This document shows positions 17,486 to 26,357 of a stretch of DNA of 64,000 bases, piece after piece; the stretch's first letter is position 1; each line of letters begins with the position of its first letter. Where the stretch lies: assembly GCF_004103695.1 (NCBI RefSeq), contig NZ_CP035280.1, forward strand, positions 248,001-312,000, written 5' to 3'. Made by a program: the position numbers and the translations under genes. Origin of the DNA: Clostridium sp. JN-9. GTDB taxonomy: Bacteria; Bacillota; Clostridia; Clostridiales; Clostridiaceae. The notes under the pieces were generated by a model, which was given only the letters and a program-made list of their open reading frames with translations, did no database searches and was not told the origin of the DNA.

Positions 17486-19657
17486 ATGAAGAACATTACT
17501 GAAAGCTTAATGAAAGAACTTAATTTAAAAAAGCAGCAGGTCAATGATGTAATTAAACTGCTTGATGATGGTAATACTGTGCCTTTTATTGCCAGATATA
17601 GAAAGGAAGCCACTGGAGGCTTAGATGATATAGTTCTTAGAAATTTTGCTGAGAGACTTACTTATCTTAGAAATTTAGAAAACAGAAAAGCAGATGTTAT
17701 AAGATTAATTGATGAACAGGGTAAAATCACTGAAGAATTAAAAGCCGCAATAAAGAAATGTGATACATTAACGGAAATAGAAGACATTTACAGGCCATAT
17801 AAGCCTAAGAAGAGAACAAGAGCTATTATAGCAGTGGAAAAAGGATTAAAACCATTATCAGAAGTAATATTAAATGGAGCTTTTAAAGGTGATATAAAAG
17901 AATACTCCAAACAATTTATTAATGAGGAAAAGTCCGTTAACTCTGTAGATGATGCTTTGCAGGGTGCCGAGGATATAATAAGTGAAGTTATATCTGATAA
18001 TGCTGATTATAGAAAGTGGATAAGAACCCTGATGCAAAGGGAAGGAATAATTGAAACTACAGGGGGAAGTGAGGAAACTACTCCCTATGAAATGTATTAT
18101 AATTATCAGGAAGCAGTAAGATTGATTCCATCACATAGGATTTTAGCAATCAATAGAGGAGAAAAAGAAAAGATACTTTCAGTAAAAATAACTGTAAACA
18201 ATGAAAAAATAATAAATTATTTAGAAAAACAATGCTTAAAGAATAACACTGTTACAGATGAATATATTGAAGAAAGCATAAAAGATTCATTAAAGAGACT
18301 TATCTATCCATCCATTGAAAGAGAAGTAAGAGCTGATCTTACGGAAAAAGGTGAGAATGGTGCTATAGAAGTATTTAAAGCCAATTTGAAATCACTTTTA
18401 ATGCAGTCTCCTGTAAAAGGCAAAGTAGTATTAGGATATGACCCGGGATTCAGAACAGGATGTAAAATAGCTGTGCTTGATGATACTGGGAAGTTTTTAG
18501 AAAAAGCCACCGTTTATGCTACAGCCCCGCAGAATGACATTGAAGGATCCATAAAAATACTAAAGAGTTTAGTATATAAATATAATGTAGATGTAATATC
18601 TCTGGGTAATGGTACTGCAAGCAGGGAGTCTGAAGAGGTAATTGCAGAATTAATTAAAGAAGTAAAAGAAGAAAAAGGTAAGGAACTTTATTATGTTATA
18701 GTATCTGAGGCTGGTGCCTCTGTATATTCTGCTTCTCAGCTGGCAAGTGAAGAGTATCCTGATATAAATGTATCAATAAGAGGAGCTATCTCTATAGGCA
18801 GAAGGCTGCAGGATCCATTGTCAGAGCTTGTGAAGATTGACCCTAAGGCACTAGGAGTGGGACAATATCAGCATGATGTAACCCCTAAAAAACTTGATGA
18901 GTCATTAGGAGGTGTGGTAGAGGACTGCGTAAATAATGTGGGAGTAGATTTAAATATGGCTACGCCATCTCTCTTATCCTATGTATCAGGTATAAATTCA
19001 ACTATTTCAAAGAATATAGTTGCTTATAGAGAAGAAAATGGCAAGTTCAGCAATAGAAAGGAACTATTAAAGGTTAAAAGACTTGGCGATAAGGCATATG
19101 AACAATGTGCAGGGTTCCTGAGAGTTATGGAAAGTACTGAACCACTAGACAACACAGGAGTCCATCCTGAATCATATAAAGCATGCAAGTCACTGCTTAA
19201 AACTTTAGGCTATTCTGAGCAGGATCTGAAAAATAACAAACTATCAGACATTGACAGCAAAGTACAGTCAATTGGCCTTGAGAAACTGGCTCAGGATATT
19301 AACATTGGAGTGCCCACATTAAAGGATATAATCAAGGAAATAAAGAAGCCTGGCAGAGATCCAAGGGAGGAACTGCCAAAACCAATTCTTAAAACAGGGG
19401 TAATAGATATTACTCAGTTAAAGCCTGGTATGATACTTAACGGAACAGTAAGAAATGTTGCTGATTTTGGTGCATTTGTAGATATTGGAGTGCATCAGGA
19501 TGGACTTGTACATATTAGTCAGCTGTCCGATAAATTTGTTAGGAATCCATTAGACGTTGTTAAGGTTGGAGACATAGTAGAAGTGAGAATTTTAGAAGTA
19601 GATGAAAAGAGAAAAAGAATATCACTTAGTATGAAAAAGGAACAATTAAACAGCTAA
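17486..19657 (+). CDS. tex: Tex-type RNA-binding transcription accessory protein
   Basis: A 723-residue Tex/YdcI protein: N-terminal helical region, a YqgF-like RNase H fold in the centre (VVLGYDPGFRTGCKIAVLD near 317), tandem helix-hairpin-helix (NSTISKNIVAYREENGKF, VKRLGDKAYEQCAGFLRV), and a C-terminal S1 RNA-binding domain (LNGTVRNVADFGAFVDIGV near 648-666). Tex proteins bind nucleic acid and affect transcription; the exact role is not settled. ATG 17486 sits five bases after GGAGG and is preferred over an upstream TTG. Confidence 0.95.
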   Translation: MKNITESLMKELNLKKQQVNDVIKLLDDGNTVPFIARYRKEATGGLDDIVLRNFAERLTYLRNLENRKADVIRLIDEQGKITEELKAAIKKCDTLTEIEDIYRPYKPKKRTRAIIAVEKGLKPLSEVILNGAFKGDIKEYSKQFINEEKSVNSVDDALQGAEDIISEVISDNADYRKWIRTLMQREGIIETTGGSEETTPYEMYYNYQEAVRLIPSHRILAINRGEKEKILSVKITVNNEKIINYLEKQCLKNNTVTDEYIEESIKDSLKRLIYPSIEREVRADLTEKGENGAIEVFKANLKSLLMQSPVKGKVVLGYDPGFRTGCKIAVLDDTGKFLEKATVYATAPQNDIEGSIKILKSLVYKYNVDVISLGNGTASRESEEVIAELIKEVKEEKGKELYYVIVSEAGASVYSASQLASEEYPDINVSIRGAISIGRRLQDPLSELVKIDPKALGVGQYQHDVTPKKLDESLGGVVEDCVNNVGVDLNMATPSLLSYVSGINSTISKNIVAYREENGKFSNRKELLKVKRLGDKAYEQCAGFLRVMESTEPLDNTGVHPESYKACKSLLKTLGYSEQDLKNNKLSDIDSKVQSIGLEKLAQDINIGVPTLKDIIKEIKKPGRDPREELPKPILKTGVIDITQLKPGMILNGTVRNVADFGAFVDIGVHQDGLVHISQLSDKFVRNPLDVVKVGDIVEVRILEVDEKRKRISLSMKKEQLNS

Positions 19658-19731
19658 AATTATTCATAAGCTATTGAATTATTAATAAGTATGTAGTAAA
19701 ATAAAATTGTAAAAATTAATTAAATAAAGAT

Positions 19732-19890
19732 AATCTTCGGGGCGGGGTTTGATTCCCCACCGGTGGTAAAGCCCACGAGCCTATTTAGGCATGATTCGGT
19801 GTAATTCCGAGGCCGACAGTAAAGTCTGGATGAAAGAAGGTTAAGGTATAATGTATTTTTCGCCCTGTTTTTTTTGACAGGGCTTTTATT
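19732..19890 (+). promoter_or_regulatory. FMN riboswitch (RFN element) controlling ribU
   Basis: The RFN blocks are visible: ATCTTCGGGGCGGGGT, GATTCCCCACCGG, TGGTAAAGCCCACGAGC, GATTCGGTGTAATTCCG, GGCCGACAGTAAAGTCTGG and the closing GAAAGAAGG. The aptamer runs to about 19842. A terminator, GCCCTGT-T8-GACAGGGC-TTTT, lies at 19862-19888. FMN binding should stop transcription before the transporter gene. Confidence 0.97.
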
Positions 19891-19936
19891 ATGCCCGCAC
19901 CCTTTGAAGATATCAAAATTTTAGGAGGGTATATCT

Positions 19937-20560
19937 ATGAAAAACGAAAAACTTAATATTTTAGTGAAAGTGTCAATGCTTGGGGTTATCGCATTTCTTC
20001 TCATGTTTATTGAAATTCCAATACCAGTATTTCCAAGCTTCCTGAAAATTGACATTAGTGATCTGCCGGCTTTAATTGGTGCTTTTGCTATGGGACCTGT
20101 GGCAGGAGTGCTGATAGAATTATTAAAAAACATACTCCATGGCATATTTAATGGCAGTACAGCATTTATTGGAGAATTTGCTAATTTTGCAGTGGGATCT
20201 GTTATGGTAATAATTGCAGGATATCTCTATAAAAAGAATAAGAGCAAAAAAACAGCTGTTATGAGCCTTGTTTTAGGAACTGTAATTATGTCAATAACTG
20301 CAGGAATATTAAACTATACTTTATTGCTGCCTTTATATGAAAAGTTTTTAGGATTCCCAATTAAAGCTGTGGTTGCAATGGGCAATAAGATTAATCCAAA
20401 CATAAAGGATTTAAATTCTCTTGTGGTTTTATCCATACTTCCATTTAATCTGCTTAAGGGAACTTTAGTATCTGCATTAACCATGGCAGTTTACAAAAGT
20501 GTATCACCAATATTACACGATGATACTTTTGCACAAAGTAAAGCAGTAAAAGAAGACTAA
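19937..20560 (+). CDS. ribU: Riboflavin ECF transporter S component
   Basis: A 207-residue membrane protein with about six hydrophobic segments, the riboflavin-binding subunit of an ECF transporter. Family features are the N-terminal LGVIAFLLMFIEIPIPVFP, the KIDISDLPALIGAFAMGP segment and the LLPLYEKFLGFP region. The upstream FMN riboswitch confirms the substrate class. The energising EcfAA'T module is not in the window. Start ATG follows GGAGGG. Confidence 0.95.
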   Translation: MKNEKLNILVKVSMLGVIAFLLMFIEIPIPVFPSFLKIDISDLPALIGAFAMGPVAGVLIELLKNILHGIFNGSTAFIGEFANFAVGSVMVIIAGYLYKKNKSKKTAVMSLVLGTVIMSITAGILNYTLLLPLYEKFLGFPIKAVVAMGNKINPNIKDLNSLVVLSILPFNLLKGTLVSALTMAVYKSVSPILHDDTFAQSKAVKED

Positions 20561-20567
20561 TGAATAA

Positions 20568-20600
20568 AAGTACTAACTATATGAGGTTAGTACTTTTTTA
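20568..20600 (+). terminator. Terminator after ribU
   Basis: AGTACTAAC and GTTAGTACT pair exactly and are followed by T6. Confidence 0.88.
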
Positions 20601-20666
20601 TTGTAAAAAATTATTGTTATATTACGATAATTAAATAGAGTATATACTAAAATTGAGGTGGATAAA

Positions 20667-22385
20667 ATGGCGGCAGTATGGAATGTAAATAGTATAAATA
20701 ATCCTGACTTAAAAAAGTTTTCAGGAAAAATTTCATTTGATATAGGACAGATCTTTTTAGCAAGAATAATTAAAGCCAGTGATAATAATGAGGAAGTACT
20801 GCTGAGATTACTGGATGGATGGCAGTTTCCTGCAGAACTATTGGATAAGGATAACATTTCAACTGATAAACTTACAAAATTCCAGGTAGATGGATTTAAA
20901 GATGGAAAGCTTCAGATTAAGATAGTTAACGAAAATCAGGATAACACAAAAAACAATGATAGTTCTATAGAATCAGTGCTAATGGATCAGAATATTGAAT
21001 TAGGTAAGGAGCAATATGATATTTTAGAGAATATGGTTAAGCATAATATGCCTCTGACAAAAGAGAATATTTCAAAGGTTAAAACATATTTGGATATGGC
21101 TTCTAAAATAGCTTCAACACCTGAGGAACAGAATAGTTTCATAGAAAAATACCTTAATAGCAAGGATATAGATATTAATTCACAGCAGGGCATGAAAATT
21201 GAAAGCACTCTTAAGTCATTTTTTAATGAGCTTAAGAATGTTAATGCAGAAGATATTATGACAATGCTGGAAAATGGTATGGAAATAAATCAGGATAATA
21301 TTAGAAGCTATAGAAGGCTTTTTAATGAACCTGAAGGGCTGTATAAGCAGATTAAGAATTTGAAATTCCAGATGGATATTAATTTAGATAAAAATATAAC
21401 TAATAATTTAAAAAGTGATATTACAAAGCATAATATTGAAAACACAAAGAACGTAAATAATAATATTGAAAATACAGAGGACTCAAATAATAGTGTTGAA
21501 AATGCAAATGACAATTCTAAAAATACTAAAAAGGTGCAGTTAAATAATAATAATGAAAAAGAAGCTTTACATGAAAATATCAATAATAATGATGTAAATG
21601 TGAAAGAAGATAAAATTCAGGACAAAAGCAATTTGAACAAAAATGATATTAAATTAAATGAAGATGGTGTGAAAAAGCCTGACAATACTAACATAACTGA
21701 TGAACACAATGATAAAAGCAGTACTAAAAATGCTGCTTTGGAAAATAAAACTGATGTTTCAGATACTAAGAATATTGAGAAAAATACTAATGGATTATTT
21801 GAAAATATAAAAAGCAAGGATATAGAAAAGGGTTCTGTGATTGAAGTTAAATCTCAGTTAAGCAGAAAAACAGAAGAATTAAAAGATATAATAAAATCAG
21901 CACTCCAGATGAATAGTGAAAAGACACCGGAAACATCAGATAAAATAACTCAGATAATTAAAGATAATATTTCGGATTTCAAGGCATTCAACACAGTTTC
22001 AAATCAATATTATTATATGGATTTACCAGTTAGAGTTTACAACAGCAATTATGAATGTAAGCTAATCATTAAAGATGATAGAAAAAGGGGCAAAAAACCA
22101 GACACAAAGGATGTTAAAATTGCTGCATCTGTAAATACTATAAACATGGGTGTGGTAAATGCATATATTAAAATTAAAAGCTCAATTATGAATGTTAATA
22201 TTAACTGTAGTGAGAACTGGGTAAAAACTATAGATAATAGTAAAAATAATTTACTAAACAGCTTATCTGATTTAGGCTATAATGTTAATATAAAGATAGA
22301 AAAAAAACAGCAGGATCTTTCTTTGTCTAATTGTGCATCGTTTTTTGAAGATGGTAATTTTTCGGGATTAAACATTAGGGTCTAA
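20667..22385 (+). CDS. FliK-like (YlqG-type) protein with Asn-rich linker
   Basis: A 572-residue protein in three parts: an N-terminal folded domain (about 1-90), a hydrophilic linker (about 240-370) extremely rich in Asn, Lys and Asp with degenerate NIENT/NVENA repeats, and a C-terminal domain (about 420-572) resembling the flagellar hook-length control FliK C-terminus. The next gene encodes an FlhB C-terminal-like protein, matching the B. subtilis ylqG-ylqH pair. No other flagellar gene is nearby. I chose ATG 20667, preceded by GAGGTG, over the GTG at 20658. The function of this non-flagellar pair is unknown. Confidence 0.6.
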   Translation: MAAVWNVNSINNPDLKKFSGKISFDIGQIFLARIIKASDNNEEVLLRLLDGWQFPAELLDKDNISTDKLTKFQVDGFKDGKLQIKIVNENQDNTKNNDSSIESVLMDQNIELGKEQYDILENMVKHNMPLTKENISKVKTYLDMASKIASTPEEQNSFIEKYLNSKDIDINSQQGMKIESTLKSFFNELKNVNAEDIMTMLENGMEINQDNIRSYRRLFNEPEGLYKQIKNLKFQMDINLDKNITNNLKSDITKHNIENTKNVNNNIENTEDSNNSVENANDNSKNTKKVQLNNNNEKEALHENINNNDVNVKEDKIQDKSNLNKNDIKLNEDGVKKPDNTNITDEHNDKSSTKNAALENKTDVSDTKNIEKNTNGLFENIKSKDIEKGSVIEVKSQLSRKTEELKDIIKSALQMNSEKTPETSDKITQIIKDNISDFKAFNTVSNQYYYMDLPVRVYNSNYECKLIIKDDRKRGKKPDTKDVKIAASVNTINMGVVNAYIKIKSSIMNVNINCSENWVKTIDNSKNNLLNSLSDLGYNVNIKIEKKQQDLSLSNCASFFEDGNFSGLNIRV

Positions 22386-22405
22386 CAAAAGGAGTAGCAG
22401 TATTT

Positions 22406-22672
22406 ATGAATAAGAAAAAAAAAGCTGCGGCAATAAGATATGAGGAAAATTATGCAGCACCAATAGTAACAGCTACAGGCATGGGCTGTATTGCTGATAA
22501 AATTATTGAAAAGGCAGGAGAAAACAGCGTACCAGTAGTATATGACAATGAATTGACAGAGTTACTATGTAATGTTGACATAGGTGATGATATACCTTAT
22601 GAACTTTATGATGCTGTGGCTAAGGTAATTGCCTATGTAATGGATGTAGATAAAAAAGTAAGTGGGAAGTAA
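22406..22672 (+). CDS. FlhB C-terminal domain-like protein (YlqH type)
   Basis: An 88-residue soluble protein equivalent to the cytoplasmic part of FlhB after its cleavage site. APIVTATGMGCIADKI near 18-33, VPVVYDNELTELL near 43-55 and IGDDIPYELYDAVAKVIAYV near 59-78 follow the FlhB pattern. The NPTH cleavage motif and the membrane domain are absent. It follows the FliK-like gene by 20 bp, so the pair is probably an operon. In FlhB this region interacts with FliK; a similar contact here is inference. Confidence 0.8.
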   Translation: MNKKKKAAAIRYEENYAAPIVTATGMGCIADKIIEKAGENSVPVVYDNELTELLCNVDIGDDIPYELYDAVAKVIAYVMDVDKKVSGK

Positions 22673-22681
22673 GGTGAAGCA

Positions 22682-23368
22682 ATGGGTCTTTATGCAATAT
22701 CAGATCTTCATTTAGCCTTATCAAGTGATAAGCCAATGGACATTTTTGGACAACAATGGTATAAGCATGATGAAAAGATTAAGGAAAACTGGTTAAAAAA
22801 GATTGGAGAAAATGATACTGTTTTAATTGCAGGTGATATATCCTGGTCAATGAAAATGGAAGATGGTATTAAAGATTTGGAATGGGTGCATAACCTGCCT
22901 GGGAAAAAAATACTGGTAAAGGGTAATCATGATTACTGGTGGTCAAGTATAACAAAGTTAAATAATTTATATGATGATATGTTTTTTATACAAAACAACT
23001 TTTTTTCATATGAAGATTATGCTATTTGCGGCACAAGGGGATGGATTCTGCCTTCAAGTGAAGGCTTTACAACTCATGATGAGAAAATTTATGCAAGAGA
23101 AGTTATAAGGTTAAAATTATCTTTAGATGAAGCTTATAAGGCAGGCTATAGAAAATTTATTGTTATGACACATTACCCTGCATCTAATGAAAACATGGAG
23201 GATACAGAGTTTACAAGGATTTTTGAACAATACCATGTAGACATAGTTATATATGGTCACTTGCATGGACCTGTTTTGAAAAATATTAAAAACTACAATA
23301 AAAATGGTGTTAACTATATTATGACTTCCTGTGATTTTATAGATTTCAATCCTATTAAACTTCTATAG
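22682..23368 (+). CDS. Calcineurin-like metallophosphoesterase
   Basis: A 228-residue phosphoesterase with all metal-binding motifs in order: SDLH near residue 7, GDISW near 54, GNHDYWW near 80, THYP near 163 and GHLHG near 197. It starts 9 bp after the FlhB-like gene, so the three genes are probably co-transcribed. The substrate is not predictable. Confidence 0.88.
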   Translation: MGLYAISDLHLALSSDKPMDIFGQQWYKHDEKIKENWLKKIGENDTVLIAGDISWSMKMEDGIKDLEWVHNLPGKKILVKGNHDYWWSSITKLNNLYDDMFFIQNNFFSYEDYAICGTRGWILPSSEGFTTHDEKIYAREVIRLKLSLDEAYKAGYRKFIVMTHYPASNENMEDTEFTRIFEQYHVDIVIYGHLHGPVLKNIKNYNKNGVNYIMTSCDFIDFNPIKLL

Positions 23369-23402
23369 AAGGAAAAATTAAAAAATAATAAGATCAATTT
23401 TG

Positions 23403-23439
23403 CTTTTCAGTTATAAATACTGAAAAGCTTTTCATTTTT
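23403..23439 (+). terminator. Terminator after the metallophosphoesterase gene
   Basis: CTTTTCAGT and ACTGAAAAG pair exactly and are followed by T-rich sequence. Confidence 0.85.
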
Positions 23440-23453
23440 CATCAGGAATATTA

Positions 23454-23491
23454 TTGACTTATATATTTATATATTGTAATATATAAATATA
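23454..23491 (+). promoter_or_regulatory. Promoter with embedded 30-bp palindrome, probable ArsR operator
   Basis: TTGACT at 23454-23459 and TAATAT at 23477-23482 are 17 bp apart. The spacer and -10 are covered by an inverted repeat with perfect 14-bp arms (23462-23475 and 23478-23491) around a 2-bp centre. A repressor bound here would block RNA polymerase, which fits autoregulation by the ArsR gene downstream. Confidence 0.65.
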
Positions 23492-23560
23492 GTGATGTTT
23501 GATATTTAACAAGCAAAGTATATATATGAATATAAGCAGAAAAAGAAAGGGTTTGCAGCT

Positions 23561-23845
23561 ATGGATAACAATATTAAAGAATATAATGAAAGTGCCGAAT
23601 TGCTGAAGGTATTGGCACATCCTGCCAGACTATGTATAGTAAGGGGACTTTTAAATAAAGGGCAGTGTAATGTAACTTATATGCAGAATTGTCTGGGACT
23701 TCCTCAATCAACTATATCTCAGCATTTACAGAAACTGAGATCAGCTGGAATAATTGAAGGAGAGAGAAATGGCCTGGAAATAAATTATAAGGTATGCAAT
23801 GAAAAGGTTATATCAATTATAAATGTATTATTTGGTGAAGAATAA
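23561..23845 (+). CDS. ArsR family repressor, probable thiol or persulfide sensor
   Basis: A 94-residue winged-helix regulator. LLKVLAHPARLCIVRGLL near 14-31 and the recognition helix QSTISQHLQKLRSAGII near 49-65 are typical. It has four Cys; Cys25, Cys36 and Cys44 lie in or just before the DNA-binding helices. There is no full CxC arsenic or metal box of the ELCVCDL type. The gene lies 24 bp before a persulfide/CoA-disulfide reductase fusion, so it probably senses reactive sulfur or disulfide stress and represses its own operon through the palindrome upstream. Confidence 0.82.
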   Translation: MDNNIKEYNESAELLKVLAHPARLCIVRGLLNKGQCNVTYMQNCLGLPQSTISQHLQKLRSAGIIEGERNGLEINYKVCNEKVISIINVLFGEE

Positions 23846-23869
23846 ATTAATTTTGGGAGGTAAAATTTT

Positions 23870-26320
23870 ATGGGTAAAAAGATTTTAATTGTAGGCGGCG
23901 TTGCAGGTGGGGCTTCTGCGGCAGCAAGACTTAGAAGGCTTGATGAAAATGCAGAAATAATAATGTTTGAGAGGGGAGAGTATATTTCCTATGCCAATTG
24001 CGGACTTCCATATTATATTGGAGGAGCCATAAAGGATAGAAGTAATTTACTGGTTCAGACTCCTGAAGCCATGAGAAGCAGATTTAAAATTGATGTAAGG
24101 GTAAATAGCGATGTAGTTTCTTTAGATACCGTTAATAAGAAGATTAAAGTTAGTTCGCTTGATAGAGGGGAATACGAGGAAAACTATGATTATTTAGTTT
24201 TATCTCCAGGCGCAAAGCCAGTGAAACCTCCCATTGAGGGAATAAATAATCCTAAAATTTATACTCTTAGAAATGTACCTGATACTGATAAAATTAAATC
24301 TTTTATTGATACAAATAATGCAAAGAGCGCTGTAGTTATCGGCGGCGGTTTTATTGGAGTTGAAATGGCAGAAAACCTGAAGGAAAGGGGCTTAAATGTG
24401 GTTCTTGTTGAAGCTGCACCACATATTTTAGCACCATTTGACAGTGATATGGTAACAAATGCTGAAAAAGAACTTCAGGATAATGGAGTTGGGATAATTT
24501 TAAATGATGGAGTTAAATCCTTTAAGGAAAATGGAGAAAAGGTAGATGTTTCCCTGCAAAGCGGAACCAGTTTAAGCTGTGATATGGTTATATTGGCCAT
24601 TGGAGTAAAGCCAGATACAGATTTGATAAAGAATACTCCAATAGAGCTTGGACCAAAAGGACATATTGTTGTAAATGAGCATTTACAGACAAATGCAGAT
24701 GGGGTCTATGCTATAGGTGATGCTATAGAGGTAGTAGACTATATTAATAAAGGAAAAACTGCAATAGCATTGGCAGGCCCTGCAAATAAGCAGGGAAGAA
24801 TAGCTGCAGATAATATTTGCGGAATAAATTCAACCTATAAGGGAAGTATGGGAACAGCTGTTGTTAAGGTATTTGGATTAACAGGTGCCAATACAGGAAA
24901 CAACGAGAGAACATTAAAAGCTAAGGGAATACCTTATAAAGTAATTTATGTTCATCCTCAGTCCCACGCAGGCTATTATCCAGGAGCAAGCCCAATATCA
25001 CTTAAACTTATATTTAATGATGAAGGAAAGATTCTTGGAGCTCAGGCCTTTGGATATGACGGGGTAGACAAGCGAATTGATGAAATTGCTGTGGTTATAA
25101 GGCTTGGAGGTACAGTTTATGATTTAGAAGAACTGGAACTGGCTTATGCACCTCCTTTTAGCTCAGCAAAGGATCCTGTTAATATGGCAGGATTTACTGC
25201 AGAAAATGTTTTAACAGGCAAGGTAGAAGTAATTACTCCTATGGAAATTGATAACAGAGATAAAAATAACTCTATATTACTGGATGTAAGAGATGATATT
25301 GAAACTGATAATGGAGTTATTGAAGGTGCATATAAAATACCAGTAAATTCCCTTAGAGAAAGAATGAGTGAATTAGATAAGAATAAGGAAATAATTGTTT
25401 ACTGTCAGGTGGGCTTAAGAGGATATATAGCAGCAAGAATATTATCTTCCAATGGATACAAGGTAAAGAATGTTACAGGCGGTTATAAGAGCTATATAAT
25501 GGGCAAATTTAAGCCTGACACCATAGGCTCAATGCCAGGCGGGAAAAATGAGAAGGATGACAAAAGCATAAATGAAAAGGAAACTGCATCAGATATAACT
25601 TTGGATGCCTGCGGGTTATGCTGTCCAGGACCTCTTATGAGGGTAAATAATTGTGCTGAAACCATGGAAGTTGGACAAATCATGAGAGTTACAGCTTCAG
25701 ACGCTGGTTTCTATGAAGATGTAAAAGCCTGGTGTGAAAGAACTAATAATGAACTGGTCAAAAGATCCAGGGAAAATGGTTTGATTTCAGCTGTTATAAG
25801 AAAAGGCAAAAAGCCGGAAGCAGCTGCATCATCTAATATTGCACCAGTAAAGGATAATAAAACTTTAATAGTATTCAGTGGAGATTTTGATAAGGCTATT
25901 GCATCATTTATTATTGCCAATGGAGCTGTAGCAATGGGCAAAAAGGTAACTATGTTCTTTACATTCTGGGGCTTAAATATTTTAAGAAAACCTGAAAAAA
26001 TTAATATAAAAAAAGGATTCATGGATAAAATGTTTGGAGCTATGATGCCAAGAGGAAGCAAAAAGCTTAAGCTTTCAAAAATGAATATGATGGGCATGGG
26101 AACCAAAATGATGAGGAAGGTTATGAAGGATAAGAATATAAATTCCCTGGAGGAACTAATTCAATCAGCTATTGATAGCGGTATACAAATAGTAGCCTGC
26201 CAGATGTCCATGGATGTAATGGGACTTAAAAAGGAAGAATTATTAGATGGAGTAAAAGTTGGAGGAGTAGGTTACTATCTGGGGCAGGCAGAGGATTCGA
26301 ATGTCAATTTGTTTGTATAA
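23870..26320 (+). CDS. CoA-disulfide/persulfide reductase fused to rhodanese, TusA and DsrE domains
   Basis: An 816-residue four-part sulfur-handling enzyme. Residues about 1-450 are an FAD/NAD(P)H-dependent oxidoreductase with VGGVAGGASAAARLRRL at the FAD site and YISYANCGLPYYIGG holding the CoA-disulfide reductase single active Cys. About 462-545 is a rhodanese domain with the loop CQVGLRG near 511. About 575-640 is TusA-like (CGLCCPGPL near 580). About 660-816 is DsrE2-like with a Cys in ACQMSMDVMG near 776. Together these suggest reduction and relay of persulfide sulfur. It is co-transcribed with the ArsR gene. Confidence 0.92.
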   Translation: MGKKILIVGGVAGGASAAARLRRLDENAEIIMFERGEYISYANCGLPYYIGGAIKDRSNLLVQTPEAMRSRFKIDVRVNSDVVSLDTVNKKIKVSSLDRGEYEENYDYLVLSPGAKPVKPPIEGINNPKIYTLRNVPDTDKIKSFIDTNNAKSAVVIGGGFIGVEMAENLKERGLNVVLVEAAPHILAPFDSDMVTNAEKELQDNGVGIILNDGVKSFKENGEKVDVSLQSGTSLSCDMVILAIGVKPDTDLIKNTPIELGPKGHIVVNEHLQTNADGVYAIGDAIEVVDYINKGKTAIALAGPANKQGRIAADNICGINSTYKGSMGTAVVKVFGLTGANTGNNERTLKAKGIPYKVIYVHPQSHAGYYPGASPISLKLIFNDEGKILGAQAFGYDGVDKRIDEIAVVIRLGGTVYDLEELELAYAPPFSSAKDPVNMAGFTAENVLTGKVEVITPMEIDNRDKNNSILLDVRDDIETDNGVIEGAYKIPVNSLRERMSELDKNKEIIVYCQVGLRGYIAARILSSNGYKVKNVTGGYKSYIMGKFKPDTIGSMPGGKNEKDDKSINEKETASDITLDACGLCCPGPLMRVNNCAETMEVGQIMRVTASDAGFYEDVKAWCERTNNELVKRSRENGLISAVIRKGKKPEAAASSNIAPVKDNKTLIVFSGDFDKAIASFIIANGAVAMGKKVTMFFTFWGLNILRKPEKINIKKGFMDKMFGAMMPRGSKKLKLSKMNMMGMGTKMMRKVMKDKNINSLEELIQSAIDSGIQIVACQMSMDVMGLKKEELLDGVKVGGVGYYLGQAEDSNVNLFV

Positions 26321-26357
26321 TAAAAAATTCCTAGCATAATTTGCTAGGGATTTTTTA
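26321..26357. terminator. Bidirectional terminator
   Basis: AAAAAATTCCTAGCA and TGCTAGGGATTTTTTA pair, giving T runs on both strands, between convergent genes. Confidence 0.85.
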
